DNA of 64,000 nt from Paraburkholderia sp. BL9I2N2 (lineage in GTDB: Bacteria > Pseudomonadota > Gammaproteobacteria > Burkholderiales > Burkholderiaceae), in NCBI RefSeq assembly GCF_004339745.1, contig NZ_SMGP01000001.1, positions 4,154,001 to 4,218,000 of the forward strand. Reading direction: 5' to 3'. The notes beneath the pieces were generated by a model. It had not been told where the DNA came from. It did no database searches and was given only the letters and a program-made list of their open reading frames with translations. A program made the position numbers and the translations under genes. Positions within the stretch are counted from its first letter, which is position 1, and every line of letters begins with the position of its first letter. This document shows positions 35,182-44,352 of this stretch, piece after piece.

Positions 35182-35952
35182 ATGAGCAACCTGAATTCAC
35201 AAACCGTCCTGAGCGTCCATCACTGGACCGATACGCTTTTCAGCTTCACCTGCACGCGCGATCCGTCGTTCCGTTTCGAAAACGGCCAATTCACGATGGT
35301 GGGCCTCGAAGTCGACGGCAAGCCGCTGATCCGCGCCTACAGCCTCGCAAGTGCGAACTACGAAGAGCATCTCGAATTCCTGAGCATCAAGGTGCAGGAC
35401 GGCCCGCTCACGTCGCGTTTGCAGCATCTGAAGGTCGGCGACGAAGTCCTGATCGGCAAAAAGCCGGTCGGCACGCTGATGGCCGACAACCTGCTGCCGG
35501 GCAAGACCCTGTGGCTGTTGTCCACCGGCACGGGGCTCGCGCCGTTCATGTCGATCATCAAAGATCCGGATATCTACGACCGCTACGAGCGCGTCGTGCT
35601 CACGCACACCTGCCGTTTCGTCGACGAGCTGGCGTACAAGGAATACATCACGGATCACCTGCCGGCGCACGAGCATCTGGGCGAGCTGGTTCAGGAAAAG
35701 CTGCTGTACTACCCGACGGTCACGCGTGAAGCGTTCCAGAACCGCGGCCGTATCACCGAGCTGATCGAAACCGAAAAGCTGTTCGCCGACCTCGGCGTGC
35801 CGGGTTTCTCGCTCGAAAACGACCGCATCATGCTCTGCGGCAGCCCGCACATGCTGCGCGACACGCGCAAGCTGCTCGACGAAGCGGGCTTCCAGGAAGG
35901 CAGCAACAACGCGCCGGGCCACTACGTGGTCGAAAAGGCCTTCGTCGGCTAA
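35182..35952 (+). CDS. fpr: Ferredoxin-NADP(+) reductase
   Basis: A 256-residue flavoprotein of the bacterial Fpr type, which exchanges electrons between NADPH and ferredoxin or flavodoxin. The FAD motif RAYSLAS is at residues 52-58. The pyridine-nucleotide motif STGTGLAPFMS is at about 115, MLCGSPHML at about 220, and the C-terminus ends VVEKAFVG as in the subclass that extends past the flavin. It is monocistronic with a strong terminator. Its redox partner is not nearby. Confidence 0.93.
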   Translation: MSNLNSQTVLSVHHWTDTLFSFTCTRDPSFRFENGQFTMVGLEVDGKPLIRAYSLASANYEEHLEFLSIKVQDGPLTSRLQHLKVGDEVLIGKKPVGTLMADNLLPGKTLWLLSTGTGLAPFMSIIKDPDIYDRYERVVLTHTCRFVDELAYKEYITDHLPAHEHLGELVQEKLLYYPTVTREAFQNRGRITELIETEKLFADLGVPGFSLENDRIMLCGSPHMLRDTRKLLDEAGFQEGSNNAPGHYVVEKAFVG

Positions 35953-35992
35953 GTCACGGTCCGAAATTCGCGGCCCGTGCCGCGAAATCAGC

Positions 35993-36020
35993 AAAAGGAG
36001 CCTTCGGGCTCCTTTTTTTT
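35993..36020 (+). terminator. Rho-independent terminator for fpr
   Basis: The stem AAGGAGCC-TTCG-GGCTCCTT with a stable UUCG-type tetraloop is followed by a run of eight T. It is 40 nt past the fpr stop. Confidence 0.92.
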
Positions 36021-36384
36021 TCGCAGTTACAATTTGGCGTCGCCAGAGTGACATTGTGCGTCGGTATTCTTCCTACAAACCGGGCGTTGCAAATCATCAA
36101 CCATTGCGTGAATTGTAGGCGCTAACCCTTGGTGGAACTGCATTTTTTCTTTTAATGAGATATCATCGCGGCGCATCATCAGTCGAATTGACACGCCTGT
36201 CGTGGCACACCCGCCATGTTACTGAATGTAAATTTCGTTACTTCACACCGTAGCGATTCGGCCGTTGCGTCCTAAGCGCGACGGCCTGCACCTGGAGGCC
36301 AGAGACCCACATGCGTTCTTTCGTCTTCGCGCCGCCGATGCGCATCCGCTTCGCTGTCCACAGCGCTTCCTGAGAGGGAAAGTC
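36021..36384. other. Upstream region of the two-component pair
   Basis: Contains no convincing gene. An AT-rich tract (36140-36165) and TTGACA at 36188-36193 are candidate promoter elements. The kinase start at 36385 has GAGAGGGA upstream. An in-frame ATG at 36265 would add 40 residues of unlikely composition. Confidence 0.4.
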
Positions 36385-37254
36385 ATGGATACGTCGACTG
36401 TCGTCCCGTTCACCGCCCCGCTTCCATCGTCACCGGCACGTGACGGATTCGACGCGTCCGTCGCGGGCGAGCCCGTTGCGCTCGCTTCGTCGGCCGAACG
36501 GGAACTCGCGCGGCTGCGCGCCCGGGTGCGCGAACTCTCGGCCGAACTGGTTCAGGCGCAGGAAGCCGCGTGCCGCCATGTGGCGCGTGAGTTGCACGAT
36601 GGCGTGGGTGCCGAACTGACGGCGACGCGTTTCGCGCTCGCCGGCGTCGAAACCTGGCTGCCCGCCGGTGCGCCGCCGCAGTGCGCCGCCGCGCTCGCCG
36701 TGGCGAACCGGTCGCTCGACGCCGTGTGCGAGGCCAGCCGTCAGGCTGTCGCGGAACTGCATGCGCCGTCGCTCGAGGCCGGCATTGTCGGCGCGCTGGC
36801 CCACTGGACCGGCGACTTCGCCGCGCGCACGCAACTGCGCACGAGCTTCGTGTGCGCCGCCGACGTGCGTCTGACGCGCCTGCCCGCCGACGCCGCGCTG
36901 GCCGTATTCCGCGTCGCGCAGGAAGCGCTGAACAATATTGCCAAGCACGCGCGCGCCGAATCGGCGGACGTGCGCATCGAAACCAGCCGCCGTCACCTCA
37001 CGCTGATCATCAGCGACGACGGTGTCGGCGTCACGCGCAACGCCCGCAGCCGCCTTGGCCATTTCGGCCTGAGCGGCATGCAGGCGCGCTGCGCGGCGTT
37101 CGACGGCACGCTGCGCGTGAGCGCACGGCGCGCCGGTCAGGAGCGCGGCGAGAGCGGCAACGCGTCGCGCGGAACCCTCGTGCGCGCGCGCTTTGCCTGG
37201 GACGCGATGCTGGCGCACGCGCCGCGCGCTGCTCGGCACGCGCTGCAATCGTGA
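36385..37254 (+). CDS. Soluble sensor histidine kinase, HisKA_3/NarX-DegS type
   Basis: A 289-residue kinase with no membrane segment or obvious sensor domain. A coiled-coil (about residues 35-60) precedes the phospho-acceptor box RELHDGVGAELTATRF with H71. The HATPase part shows QEALNNIAKHARA (N-box), DDGVG (G1) and HFGLSGMQAR (G2). It pairs with the NarL-type regulator 10 bp downstream. The signal is unknown; a soluble kinase must sense a cytoplasmic cue or a partner protein. Confidence 0.88.
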   Translation: MDTSTVVPFTAPLPSSPARDGFDASVAGEPVALASSAERELARLRARVRELSAELVQAQEAACRHVARELHDGVGAELTATRFALAGVETWLPAGAPPQCAAALAVANRSLDAVCEASRQAVAELHAPSLEAGIVGALAHWTGDFAARTQLRTSFVCAADVRLTRLPADAALAVFRVAQEALNNIAKHARAESADVRIETSRRHLTLIISDDGVGVTRNARSRLGHFGLSGMQARCAAFDGTLRVSARRAGQERGESGNASRGTLVRARFAWDAMLAHAPRAARHALQS

Positions 37255-37264
37255 GTACACCATC

Positions 37265-37921
37265 ATGAGTCTGCGCATTCTGCTCGCCGACGACCACGCG
37301 GTGGTTCGCCAGGGCGTCCGCCAATTGCTGCTCGACCGCGGCGTGGCGCGCGAAGTCACCGAAGCGCAAAGCGGCGCGGAAGCGCTCGACGCCGCCGCCC
37401 GCCACAGCTACGACGTGGTGCTGCTGGACATTTCGCTGCCCGACATGAACGGCGTGGAAGTGCTCAAACGTCTGAAGCGCAAGGCGCCGCGCGTGGCCGT
37501 GCTGATGTTCTCGATGTACCGCGAGGACCAGTACGCCGTGCGCGCATTGAAGGCCGGCGCCGCCGGCTACCTGTCAAAGACTGTCGACGCCGCGCAGATG
37601 ATCGGCGCGATCAAGCAGGTCGCGGCGGGCCGCAAATACGTGAGCCCGGCGATGGCCGAAGCGCTCGCCGACTACGTTTCCTTCGACGGCGAACAGTTGC
37701 CGCACGAAAAACTTTCCGACCGCGAGTATCAGACGTTGTGCATGCTCGCGTCGGGCAAGCGGCTGACGGATATCGCCGTGGCGCTCTCGCTGTCGGTGAA
37801 GACGGTCAGCGTCTACCGCACTCGGCTGCTCGAGAAAATGAAACTGCGCAATAACGCCGAGCTGACGTTCTATGTGATGAGCAACCGGCTCATCGATCTG
37901 AATCCGGCGATGGCGGGCTGA
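37265..37921 (+). CDS. Response regulator, NarL/FixJ family
   Basis: A 218-residue response regulator. The receiver has the acidic pair D9-D10, phospho-acceptor D55 in VVLLDISLPDMNG, and K105 in GYLSKTVDAA. The C-terminal LuxR-type HTH contains LSDREYQTLCMLASGKRLTD and LSLSVKTVSVYRTRLLEKMK. It begins 10 bp after the histidine kinase gene, so they form a cognate pair. No target is visible; the next gene, an amino-acid permease, is ~300 bp away. Confidence 0.92.
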   Translation: MSLRILLADDHAVVRQGVRQLLLDRGVAREVTEAQSGAEALDAAARHSYDVVLLDISLPDMNGVEVLKRLKRKAPRVAVLMFSMYREDQYAVRALKAGAAGYLSKTVDAAQMIGAIKQVAAGRKYVSPAMAEALADYVSFDGEQLPHEKLSDREYQTLCMLASGKRLTDIAVALSLSVKTVSVYRTRLLEKMKLRNNAELTFYVMSNRLIDLNPAMAG

Positions 37922-38215
37922 CCTCCCTTCGACGCCAGCGCGACTCTGTGTCGCTGCATAGCTCGGCCTTGCCGCGACTCATTTGCAAGAGAGCGATTCC
38001 CGTCCGGTTGGCCACGCATCAAGCTAAAGCCTTGCGGCCATTGCCTGTCCGGCGGACGAGGGTGCCGCTGGAATCGTCTCTGCCGGGGATTTTCAGCCCG
38101 GCGCATCGGCCCTGAAAAGCACGTCCCAAAATGGTGCAAGGTCATGCATCCGCTAAAATCGCGGGTTTCCCGACATTCGGCGCGCAACACGCGTGCACTA
38201 CTGGAGACCCCGCCA

Positions 38216-39607
38216 ATGTCCCTGTTTCGCAAAAAGAGCGTCGAGCACATGATCGCCGCGAGTGCTCAGAACGCCGGCTTGAAGAAAGCGCTCGGTGCGC
38301 TCGATCTGACCTTCCTGGGTGTAGGCGCCATTATCGGCACCGGCATTTTTGTGCTGACCGGTACGGGCGCCGTGCAGGCCGGCCCGGCGCTGATGATCTC
38401 GTTCCTGATCGCCGCTGTCGCCTGCGGCTTCGCTGCGCTCGCCTACGCCGAATTCGCCTCGACGATTCCGGTGGCCGGGTCGATCTACACCTACTCGTAT
38501 GCGACGCTTGGCGAACTGGCCGCGTGGATTATCGGCTGGGACTTGATGCTCGAGTATGGGCTGGCCACCTCGGCGGTGTCGGTGGGCTGGTCGGGTTATC
38601 TGCAATCCTTGCTGTCGGGCTTCGGCGTGTCCTTGCCGGTCGCGCTGACGGCCGCGCCGGGCGCGTTGCCCGGCCATGACACGCTCTTCAACCTGCCCGC
38701 CTTCCTCGTGATGATGGCGATCACCGCGCTGTTGTCGGTCGGCGTGCGCGAGTCGGCGCGGATCAACAACATCATGGTCGCGATCAAGGTCGTCGTGGTG
38801 TTGCTCGTGATCGGCGTGGGCGTGTTTCACGTGACGCCGGCCAACTGGCATCCGTTCATGCCGAACGGCTGGAATGGCGTGTTCGGTGCGGCGGCGGTGA
38901 TGTTCTTCGCGTTCATCGGCTTCGATTCGGTGTCGTCCGCGGCGGAAGAGGTGAAGGATCCAAAGCGCGATCTGCCGATCGGGATCATTGCGTCGCTGGG
39001 CGTTTGCGCGGTGTTGTACGTGGCAGTGGCTGCCGTGGTCACCGGCATCGTGCCGTCGGCGCAGTTCGCGAATATTTCGCACCCGGTGTCGTATGCGTTG
39101 CAGGTGGCGGGGCAAAAGTGGGTGGCGGGTTTTATCGACCTCGGCGCCGTGCTGGGCATGCTGACGGTGATTCTGGTGATGGCTTATGGGCAGACGCGGG
39201 TGATTTTTGCGATGTCGCGGGATGGGTTGTTGCCTGCTCGGCTTTCGAAGGTGCATCCGCGGTTTGCTACGCCGTTTTTTACGACCTGGCTCGTTGGGAT
39301 TTTCTTTGGGTTGATCGGGGCGCTCGTGCCGTTGAATGTGTTGGCTGAGCTGATCAATATCGGTACGTTGGCCGCGTTTTCGATGGTGTCGATTGCGGTG
39401 CTGGTTTTGCGGAAGACGCATCCGGATTTGCCGAGGGCGTTTCGGTGTCCTGGGGTGCCGGTTGTGCCGGTTTTGGCGGTCGCTTCTTGTCTGTTTTTGA
39501 TGGTTAATCTTCAGGCGATTACCTGGGTGGCGTTTGTGGTTTGGTTGCTCATTGGGATGGTTATCTATTTCGGCTATTCTCGGCGGCATTCCAAGTTGAG
39601 CAAGTGA
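38216..39607 (+). CDS. APC-family amino acid permease
   Basis: A 463-residue, twelve-segment permease of the CAT subgroup (basic/neutral amino-acid transporters, YfnA-like). It begins FRKKSVEHMIAASAQNAGLK, then the family signature GVGAIIGTGIFVLTGTGAVQ. The FAFIGFDSVSSAAEEVKDP block lies in segment 6-7. A long hydrophilic start to 38144 is not believed. Codon use shifts towards T- and G-ending triplets in the last ~500 bp, next to the repeat element. The substrate is unknown. Confidence 0.9.
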   Translation: MSLFRKKSVEHMIAASAQNAGLKKALGALDLTFLGVGAIIGTGIFVLTGTGAVQAGPALMISFLIAAVACGFAALAYAEFASTIPVAGSIYTYSYATLGELAAWIIGWDLMLEYGLATSAVSVGWSGYLQSLLSGFGVSLPVALTAAPGALPGHDTLFNLPAFLVMMAITALLSVGVRESARINNIMVAIKVVVVLLVIGVGVFHVTPANWHPFMPNGWNGVFGAAAVMFFAFIGFDSVSSAAEEVKDPKRDLPIGIIASLGVCAVLYVAVAAVVTGIVPSAQFANISHPVSYALQVAGQKWVAGFIDLGAVLGMLTVILVMAYGQTRVIFAMSRDGLLPARLSKVHPRFATPFFTTWLVGIFFGLIGALVPLNVLAELINIGTLAAFSMVSIAVLVLRKTHPDLPRAFRCPGVPVVPVLAVASCLFLMVNLQAITWVAFVVWLLIGMVIYFGYSRRHSKLSK

Positions 39608-39624
39608 TTTTTTTTTGCCTGCTT

Positions 39625-40475
39625 ATTGGCTGTTTTTTTGCCCGTGGTCTTTGGGGTGTTGGCCTTTCCTTGAATTCATAGTGGTCCATTAGCGTTGCCC
39701 CTGTGCGGGGCGGCACCTACTTTCTTTGCCGCCGCAAAGAAAGTAGGCAAAGAAAGCGGCTTCACACCGCTAATTCTTAAGCGGGTCCCCCGCACAGTCG
39801 CGGTAGTGGTGCATCTGGAATCCGTCCCCTCGCACATTACCCGTCAGTGACAAAGCGCTCATTCTTCCGGCGGCGCTCCGCGCGCCGTCGCGGTAGTTCA
39901 TCCAACGGCGGTTGTCTCGCGGGTCGATACTTCTCAAAACGCTGCCCGTCTTTCGCGCCAGCAACACTCGTCGAATCGCTACCCGTCTCTCGCGCCAGAA
40001 GCTCTCGTCGAATCACGGCCGTCTCTTGCGCCGGTGGCACTTCTCAAACCACCGGCCGTCTCGCCAGCGGCACGTCTGAAATCACGGGCCCTCCCCTTGC
40101 GCCCGAGCGCTTCTTTAACCGCGTCCATTTCGGCCGCCTCGCCGAGGCAAAGCCGACGGCTCCCGCAGCGCACAAACGAACCGCCGGTTCCGGCGGACCG
40201 TTCCGGCGAGCACGCAGTGCGAGGCGGGAAGCATGACTGCCTTGTCACTCACGTCGAATGTGCGAGGGCACGGATTCCAGATGCACCACTGCCTCCTCCG
40301 AGCCAGGGGAGCCGCTTATAAGCTGGCGGTGTGAAGCGGCTTTCTTTGCCTACTTTCTTTGCCGCGGCAAAGAAAGTAGGTGCCGCCCCGCACAGGGGCA
40401 ACGCCAATAGACCACAACGAATTCAAGGAAAGGCCAACACCCCAAAAGCGCCCCGCGCAAAAAAACCCCTCATAG
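39625..40475. repeat. Large imperfect inverted repeat with tandem-repeat core
   Basis: The left arm (about 39625-39850) reappears as reverse complement at about 40230-40475. It includes GCCCCTGTGCGGGGCGGCAC, CTACTTTCTTTGCC, AAGCGGCTTCACACCGC and GTGGTGCATCTGGAATCCGT. Arms are ~200 bp with small gaps and mismatches, and about 380 bp lies between them. Within each arm, CTACTTTCTTTGCC and GGCAAAGAAAGTAG are themselves inverted, giving smaller hairpins. No transposase frame is inside. The element fills the ~1-kb gap between the permease and the molybdenum hydroxylase operon. Confidence 0.85.
39911..40090. repeat. Degenerate ~36-bp tandem repeat (about five copies)
   Basis: On the minus strand the unit resembles GATTCGACGAGAG-TCTGGCGCGAGAGACGGGC and is repeated about five times with 32-37 bp spacing and substitutions. 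Two adjacent copies share CGATTCGACGAG and CTGGCGCGA-AGACGG. The period is close to 12 codons, so the region reads open in some frames, but no start, family or codon bias supports a gene. Confidence 0.7.
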
Positions 40476-40621
40476 CGCCCCAGCCCAATTTGTGCTTTAC
40501 TTTTCAGCAGCCGTATAAAGAAAGAAAAACCCCGCAGCACCCGCATCGGACCCCACGAAACAGGCAACAGAAGAAAGACCAAGCAAAAAGGTCCGGTCTC
40601 ACCCCATAAGGAGACAACTTC

Positions 40622-41140
40622 ATGGCGATCAGCATCAGTCTGACGGTGAACGGCGCGCCCATCAGCGCCTCAATCGACCCTGGCACTCTGCTTGTCCAGT
40701 TCCTTCGAGATCAACTGCGCCTCACCGGCACACACGTCGGCTGCGACACAGCCCAATGCGGCGCATGCACGGTCCACCTGAACGGACGCGCGATCAAATC
40801 CTGCAACATCCTCGCGGTGCAAGCGGAAGGCGCGGACATCACCACCATCGAAGGGCTCGCGACAGACGGCGCATTACATCCCATGCAGACGGCCTTCAAA
40901 CACTGCCACGGCCTGCAGTGCGGCTTCTGCACCCCCGGCATGGTGATGAGCGCGGTCTCGCTGGTCCAGCGCCAACCGGATCTCACCGGCGAAGACGTGC
41001 GCGCCCAGTTCGACGGCAATCTGTGCCGCTGTACGGGCTATCACAACATCGTCAAAGCAGTGCTCGAAGGCGCCGAAGGCATGAAGTCCGCCGGCACGGC
41101 CAACGCCGCCAAGAATGCCAACGCACCGGCCACCGCCTGA
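40622..41140 (+). CDS. coxS: Molybdenum hydroxylase small subunit, [2Fe-2S] (CoxS family)
   Basis: A 172-residue iron-sulfur subunit. The plant-type cluster is C41-C46-C49-C61 in GCDTAQCGACTVH and IKSCN. The second, helical cluster is C100-C103 (CGFCTPG) with C135-C137 (LCRCTGY). It passes electrons from the molybdenum site of the large subunit to the FAD subunit. The C-terminal ~20 residues are an Ala/Asn-rich tail. It opens an operon ordered S-L-M, the order of form II CO-dehydrogenase-like enzymes rather than M-S-L of form I. Confidence 0.93.
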   Translation: MAISISLTVNGAPISASIDPGTLLVQFLRDQLRLTGTHVGCDTAQCGACTVHLNGRAIKSCNILAVQAEGADITTIEGLATDGALHPMQTAFKHCHGLQCGFCTPGMVMSAVSLVQRQPDLTGEDVRAQFDGNLCRCTGYHNIVKAVLEGAEGMKSAGTANAAKNANAPATA

Positions 41141-41150
41141 GGAGCCGACG

Positions 41151-43532
41151 ATGAACGCACCCGACACTCACCTGATTGGCGCTTCCGTCGAACGCAAGGA
41201 AGACTATCGGTTCCTGACCGGCAACGGCCAGTACACGGACGACATCGTCCTGCCCCAGCAAACCTACGCGGTGTTCCTGCGCTCGCCCCACGCGCACGCG
41301 AAGATCAACAGCATCGACACCGCCGCGGCCAAACAGTCGCCCGGCGTGGTCGCGATCTTCACCGGCGCGGACATGGCCGCTGACAACGTCGGCGGCCTGC
41401 CGTGCGGCTGGCTGATTCACAGCACCGACGGCAAGCCGATGAACGAGCCGCCGCATCCGATCATCGCGCATACGAAAGTGCGTCACGTCGGCGATCAGGT
41501 CGCGCTCGTCATCGCCGATTCGATCAAGGCCGCCAAAGACGCCGCCGAATTGATCGAAGTCGATTACGACGTGCTGCCGGCGGTGGTCGACACCGCGCAT
41601 GCAGCCGACGCCGGCCAGCCCGCCGTGCACGACGAAGTGCCGGACAACATCTGCTACAACTGGGGCCACGGCGACAAAGCCGCCACCGACGCCGCCTTCG
41701 CCAAAGCCGCGCACGTCACCACGCTCGACATCGTCAATAACCGCCTGATCCCGAACGCAATCGAACCGCGCGCGGTCAACGCGAGCTACTCCGCGCAGGA
41801 CGAGAGCTACACGCTCTACGTCGCGAATCAGAATCCGCACGTGGAGCGCCTGCTGATGGCCGCGTTCGTGCTGTCGCTGCCGGAATCGAAACTGCGCGTG
41901 ATCGCGCCGGACGTCGGCGGCGGCTTCGGATCGAAGATCTTCCTATATGCGGAAGACGTCGCGCTGACCTGGGCGTCGAAGAAAATCCGCCGTCCGGTCA
42001 AGTGGACGGCCGAGCGCTCGGAAGCGTTCGTCTCGGACGCGCACGGCCGCGATCACGTGACCAAGGCCGAACTGGCCATGGACGCGAACGGCAAGTTCCT
42101 CGGCATGCGCATCCACACGACCGCCAACATGGGCGCGTATCTGTCCACGTTCGCGTCGAGCGTGCCGACCATTCTGTACGCCACGCTGCTCGCCGGTCAG
42201 TACGCTACACCCGCGATCTATGCGGAAGTGAAAGCGGTCTTCACCAACACCGTTCCCGTCGATGCCTATCGCGGCGCGGGCCGCCCCGAAGCGACGTACG
42301 TGGTGGAGCGGCTGGTGGAAACCGCCGCGCGTGATATGAAGCTCGATCCGGCGGAGATTCGCCGGCGCAATTTCATCCGCGAGTTTCCGTACGCGACGCC
42401 GGTCGGCCTCACCTACGACACCGGTGATTACGAGACCATCCTCGCCCGCTCGCTCGAACTCGCGGACGTCAAAGGCTTCGCGGCGCGCAAACAGGAATCC
42501 GAAAAGAACGGCAAACTGCGCGGGCTTGGCTACTCGTGCTACATCGAGGCGTGCGGTCTCGCGCCGTCGAATATCGCGGGCGCGTTGGGCGCGCGAGCCG
42601 GCCTGTTCGAAGTCGGCCAGATTCGCGTGCACCCCACCGGATCGGTCACTGTGTTCACGGGCTCGCATAGTCACGGCCAGGGACATGAGACAACCTTCGC
42701 GCAAGTGGTGGCCGACCGGCTCGGCATCGCACTGGAAAGCGTCGAGATCGTCCACGGCGACACCGGCCGCATTCCATTCGGCATGGGGACGTATGGGTCG
42801 CGCTCGATCGCGGTCGGCGGCTCGGCGATCATGAAGGCGCTCGACAAGATCGAAACCAAGGCGAAAAAGATCGCCGCGCACCTGCTCGAAGCCGCGGCGG
42901 AAGACATCGAGTTCAAGGACGGCGTGTTCCGCGTCGCGGGCACCGATCGCACCAAAGCGTTCGCCGACATCTCGCTCGCCGCCTACGTGCCGCACAACTA
43001 CCCGCTCGACGTGCTCGAACCGGGCCTCGAAGAAAGCGCGTTCTACGATCCGACCAACTTCACCTATCCGTCCGGCGCGTACATCTGCGAAATCGAAGTC
43101 GATCCCGAGACAGGCGTGTGCCGGATCCAGCAGTTCACCGCGGTCGACGATTTCGGCAACGTGATCAATCCGATGATCGTCGAAGGACAGGTGCATGGCG
43201 GGCTCGCGCAGGGCATCGGCCAGGCGATGCTGGAGCGCTGCGTGTACGACAACGAGAGCGGCCAACTTCTGTCCGGCTCGTACATGGACTACGCGATGCC
43301 GCATGCGTCCGATCTGCCGAACTTCACCGTCGAAACCGCGAAGGGCACGCCGTGCACGCACAATCCGCTCGGCGTGAAAGGCTGCGGCGAAGCGGGCGCG
43401 ATCGGCTCGCCGCCAGCGGTGATCAACGCAATCCTCGACGCGCTCGCGCCGCTCGGTGTGACCGACCTGCAAATGCCGGCAACGCCGCATCGCGTGTGGT
43501 CCGCGATTCACGCTGCCAAGCAACCCCATTGA
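41151..43532 (+). CDS. coxL: Molybdenum hydroxylase large subunit, form II CoxL-like
   Basis: A 793-residue molybdopterin-cytosine-dinucleotide subunit. The active-site loop reads AYRGAGR (residues 372-378), which defines form II; form I CO dehydrogenases have AYxCSFR with the Cu-binding cysteine. The Moco-binding PDVGGGFGSKIF lies at about 254, and the catalytic glutamate is in VKGCGEAGAIGSPPA (E747). Form II enzymes often oxidise substrates other than CO, so CO oxidation cannot be assumed. Start at MNAPDTHLIG, 10 bp after coxS; GGAG is upstream. Confidence 0.93.
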   Translation: MNAPDTHLIGASVERKEDYRFLTGNGQYTDDIVLPQQTYAVFLRSPHAHAKINSIDTAAAKQSPGVVAIFTGADMAADNVGGLPCGWLIHSTDGKPMNEPPHPIIAHTKVRHVGDQVALVIADSIKAAKDAAELIEVDYDVLPAVVDTAHAADAGQPAVHDEVPDNICYNWGHGDKAATDAAFAKAAHVTTLDIVNNRLIPNAIEPRAVNASYSAQDESYTLYVANQNPHVERLLMAAFVLSLPESKLRVIAPDVGGGFGSKIFLYAEDVALTWASKKIRRPVKWTAERSEAFVSDAHGRDHVTKAELAMDANGKFLGMRIHTTANMGAYLSTFASSVPTILYATLLAGQYATPAIYAEVKAVFTNTVPVDAYRGAGRPEATYVVERLVETAARDMKLDPAEIRRRNFIREFPYATPVGLTYDTGDYETILARSLELADVKGFAARKQESEKNGKLRGLGYSCYIEACGLAPSNIAGALGARAGLFEVGQIRVHPTGSVTVFTGSHSHGQGHETTFAQVVADRLGIALESVEIVHGDTGRIPFGMGTYGSRSIAVGGSAIMKALDKIETKAKKIAAHLLEAAAEDIEFKDGVFRVAGTDRTKAFADISLAAYVPHNYPLDVLEPGLEESAFYDPTNFTYPSGAYICEIEVDPETGVCRIQQFTAVDDFGNVINPMIVEGQVHGGLAQGIGQAMLERCVYDNESGQLLSGSYMDYAMPHASDLPNFTVETAKGTPCTHNPLGVKGCGEAGAIGSPPAVINAILDALAPLGVTDLQMPATPHRVWSAIHAAKQPH

Positions 43533-43554
43533 GATCCTGAGCGGAGCATTCGAC

Positions 43555-44352
43555 ATGTATTCATTCGAGTATCAACGCGCGACGGATCCTAAAGCCGCCG
43601 CCGCCATTCTCACGGCCGACAGCGACGCCAAGTTTCTGGCCGGCGGCCAAAGCCTATTGCCCACCATGCGGTTGCGGCTCGCCCAGCCGTCGCAACTGAT
43701 CGACGTGACGCGCATTCCCGCGCTCAAGGCGATCACCGTCGACGCAAAAACGGTGACGATCGGCGCCGCCGTGTGCCATGCCGACGTGGCGGATCACGCG
43801 GAACTTCGGCGCGTTTCGCCAGGGCTCGCGGATCTCGCCGCGCACATCGGCGATCGTCAGGTGCGAGCGCTCGGCACGATAGGCGGCTCGCTCGCCAACA
43901 ACGACCCGGCCGCGTGTTATCCGGCGGCGGCCGTGGGGTTGGACGCGACTATCGTCACGGACCGGCGGCGCATTGCGTCGAGCGACTTCTTCGTCGGCAT
44001 GTATGAGACGGCGTTGGCGCCCGATGAGCTAATCGTCGCCGTGGAGTTTCCCGTGCCCGAACGCGCGGCGTACGAGAAATTCCGCAATCCCGCTTCGCAC
44101 TTTGCGTTGGTCGGCGTGTTCGTCGCGAAGTTCGCGGGCGGTGTGCGCGTCGCGGTGACGGGCGCGGCGTCGTCGGTGTTTCGTGTGCCGGAACTGGAAA
44201 GCGCGTTGTCGGCTAACTTCACGCCCGAGGCAGCACGCGGGGTGACGGTGTCGGCTGCCGACCTGAACACCGACATGCACGCGAGCGCCGAATACCGCGC
44301 GCATCTGATTCCGGTGCTGGCCGCGCGCGCGGTGACGAAGGCGAACACTTAG
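43555..44352 (+). CDS. coxM: Molybdenum hydroxylase FAD subunit (CoxM family)
   Basis: A 265-residue FAD-binding medium subunit. FAD motifs are FLAGGQSLLPTMRLRL (about residues 27-42, AGGQS type) and the TIGGSLANNDPAACYP block (about 108-123, TIGG). It accepts electrons from the iron-sulfur subunit and passes them to a quinone or other acceptor. It lies 22 bp after coxL. The C-terminal ~90 residues are the CO_deh_flav_C domain. Confidence 0.93.
   Translation: MYSFEYQRATDPKAAAAILTADSDAKFLAGGQSLLPTMRLRLAQPSQLIDVTRIPALKAITVDAKTVTIGAAVCHADVADHAELRRVSPGLADLAAHIGDRQVRALGTIGGSLANNDPAACYPAAAVGLDATIVTDRRRIASSDFFVGMYETALAPDELIVAVEFPVPERAAYEKFRNPASHFALVGVFVAKFAGGVRVAVTGAASSVFRVPELESALSANFTPEAARGVTVSAADLNTDMHASAEYRAHLIPVLAARAVTKANT

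Noticed and set aside
38198..39589. 463-codon minus-strand frame opposite the amino-acid permease
   Set aside because: Arg/His/Gln-rich shadow with no domain.
39847..40236. Plus- and minus-strand frames inside the inverted-repeat element
   Set aside because: They follow the ~36-bp repeat period, have Arg/Ser/Gly-rich translations and no ribosome site. I treat them as by-products of the repeat.
39625..40475. Insertion sequence
   Set aside because: The inverted repeats suggest one, but no transposase frame is present and no target duplication is evident, so it is listed as a repeat element only.
41943..43556. 537-codon minus-strand frame opposite the large molybdenum subunit
   Set aside because: Antisense shadow of coxL with Arg/Asp/Gly-rich composition and no motif.
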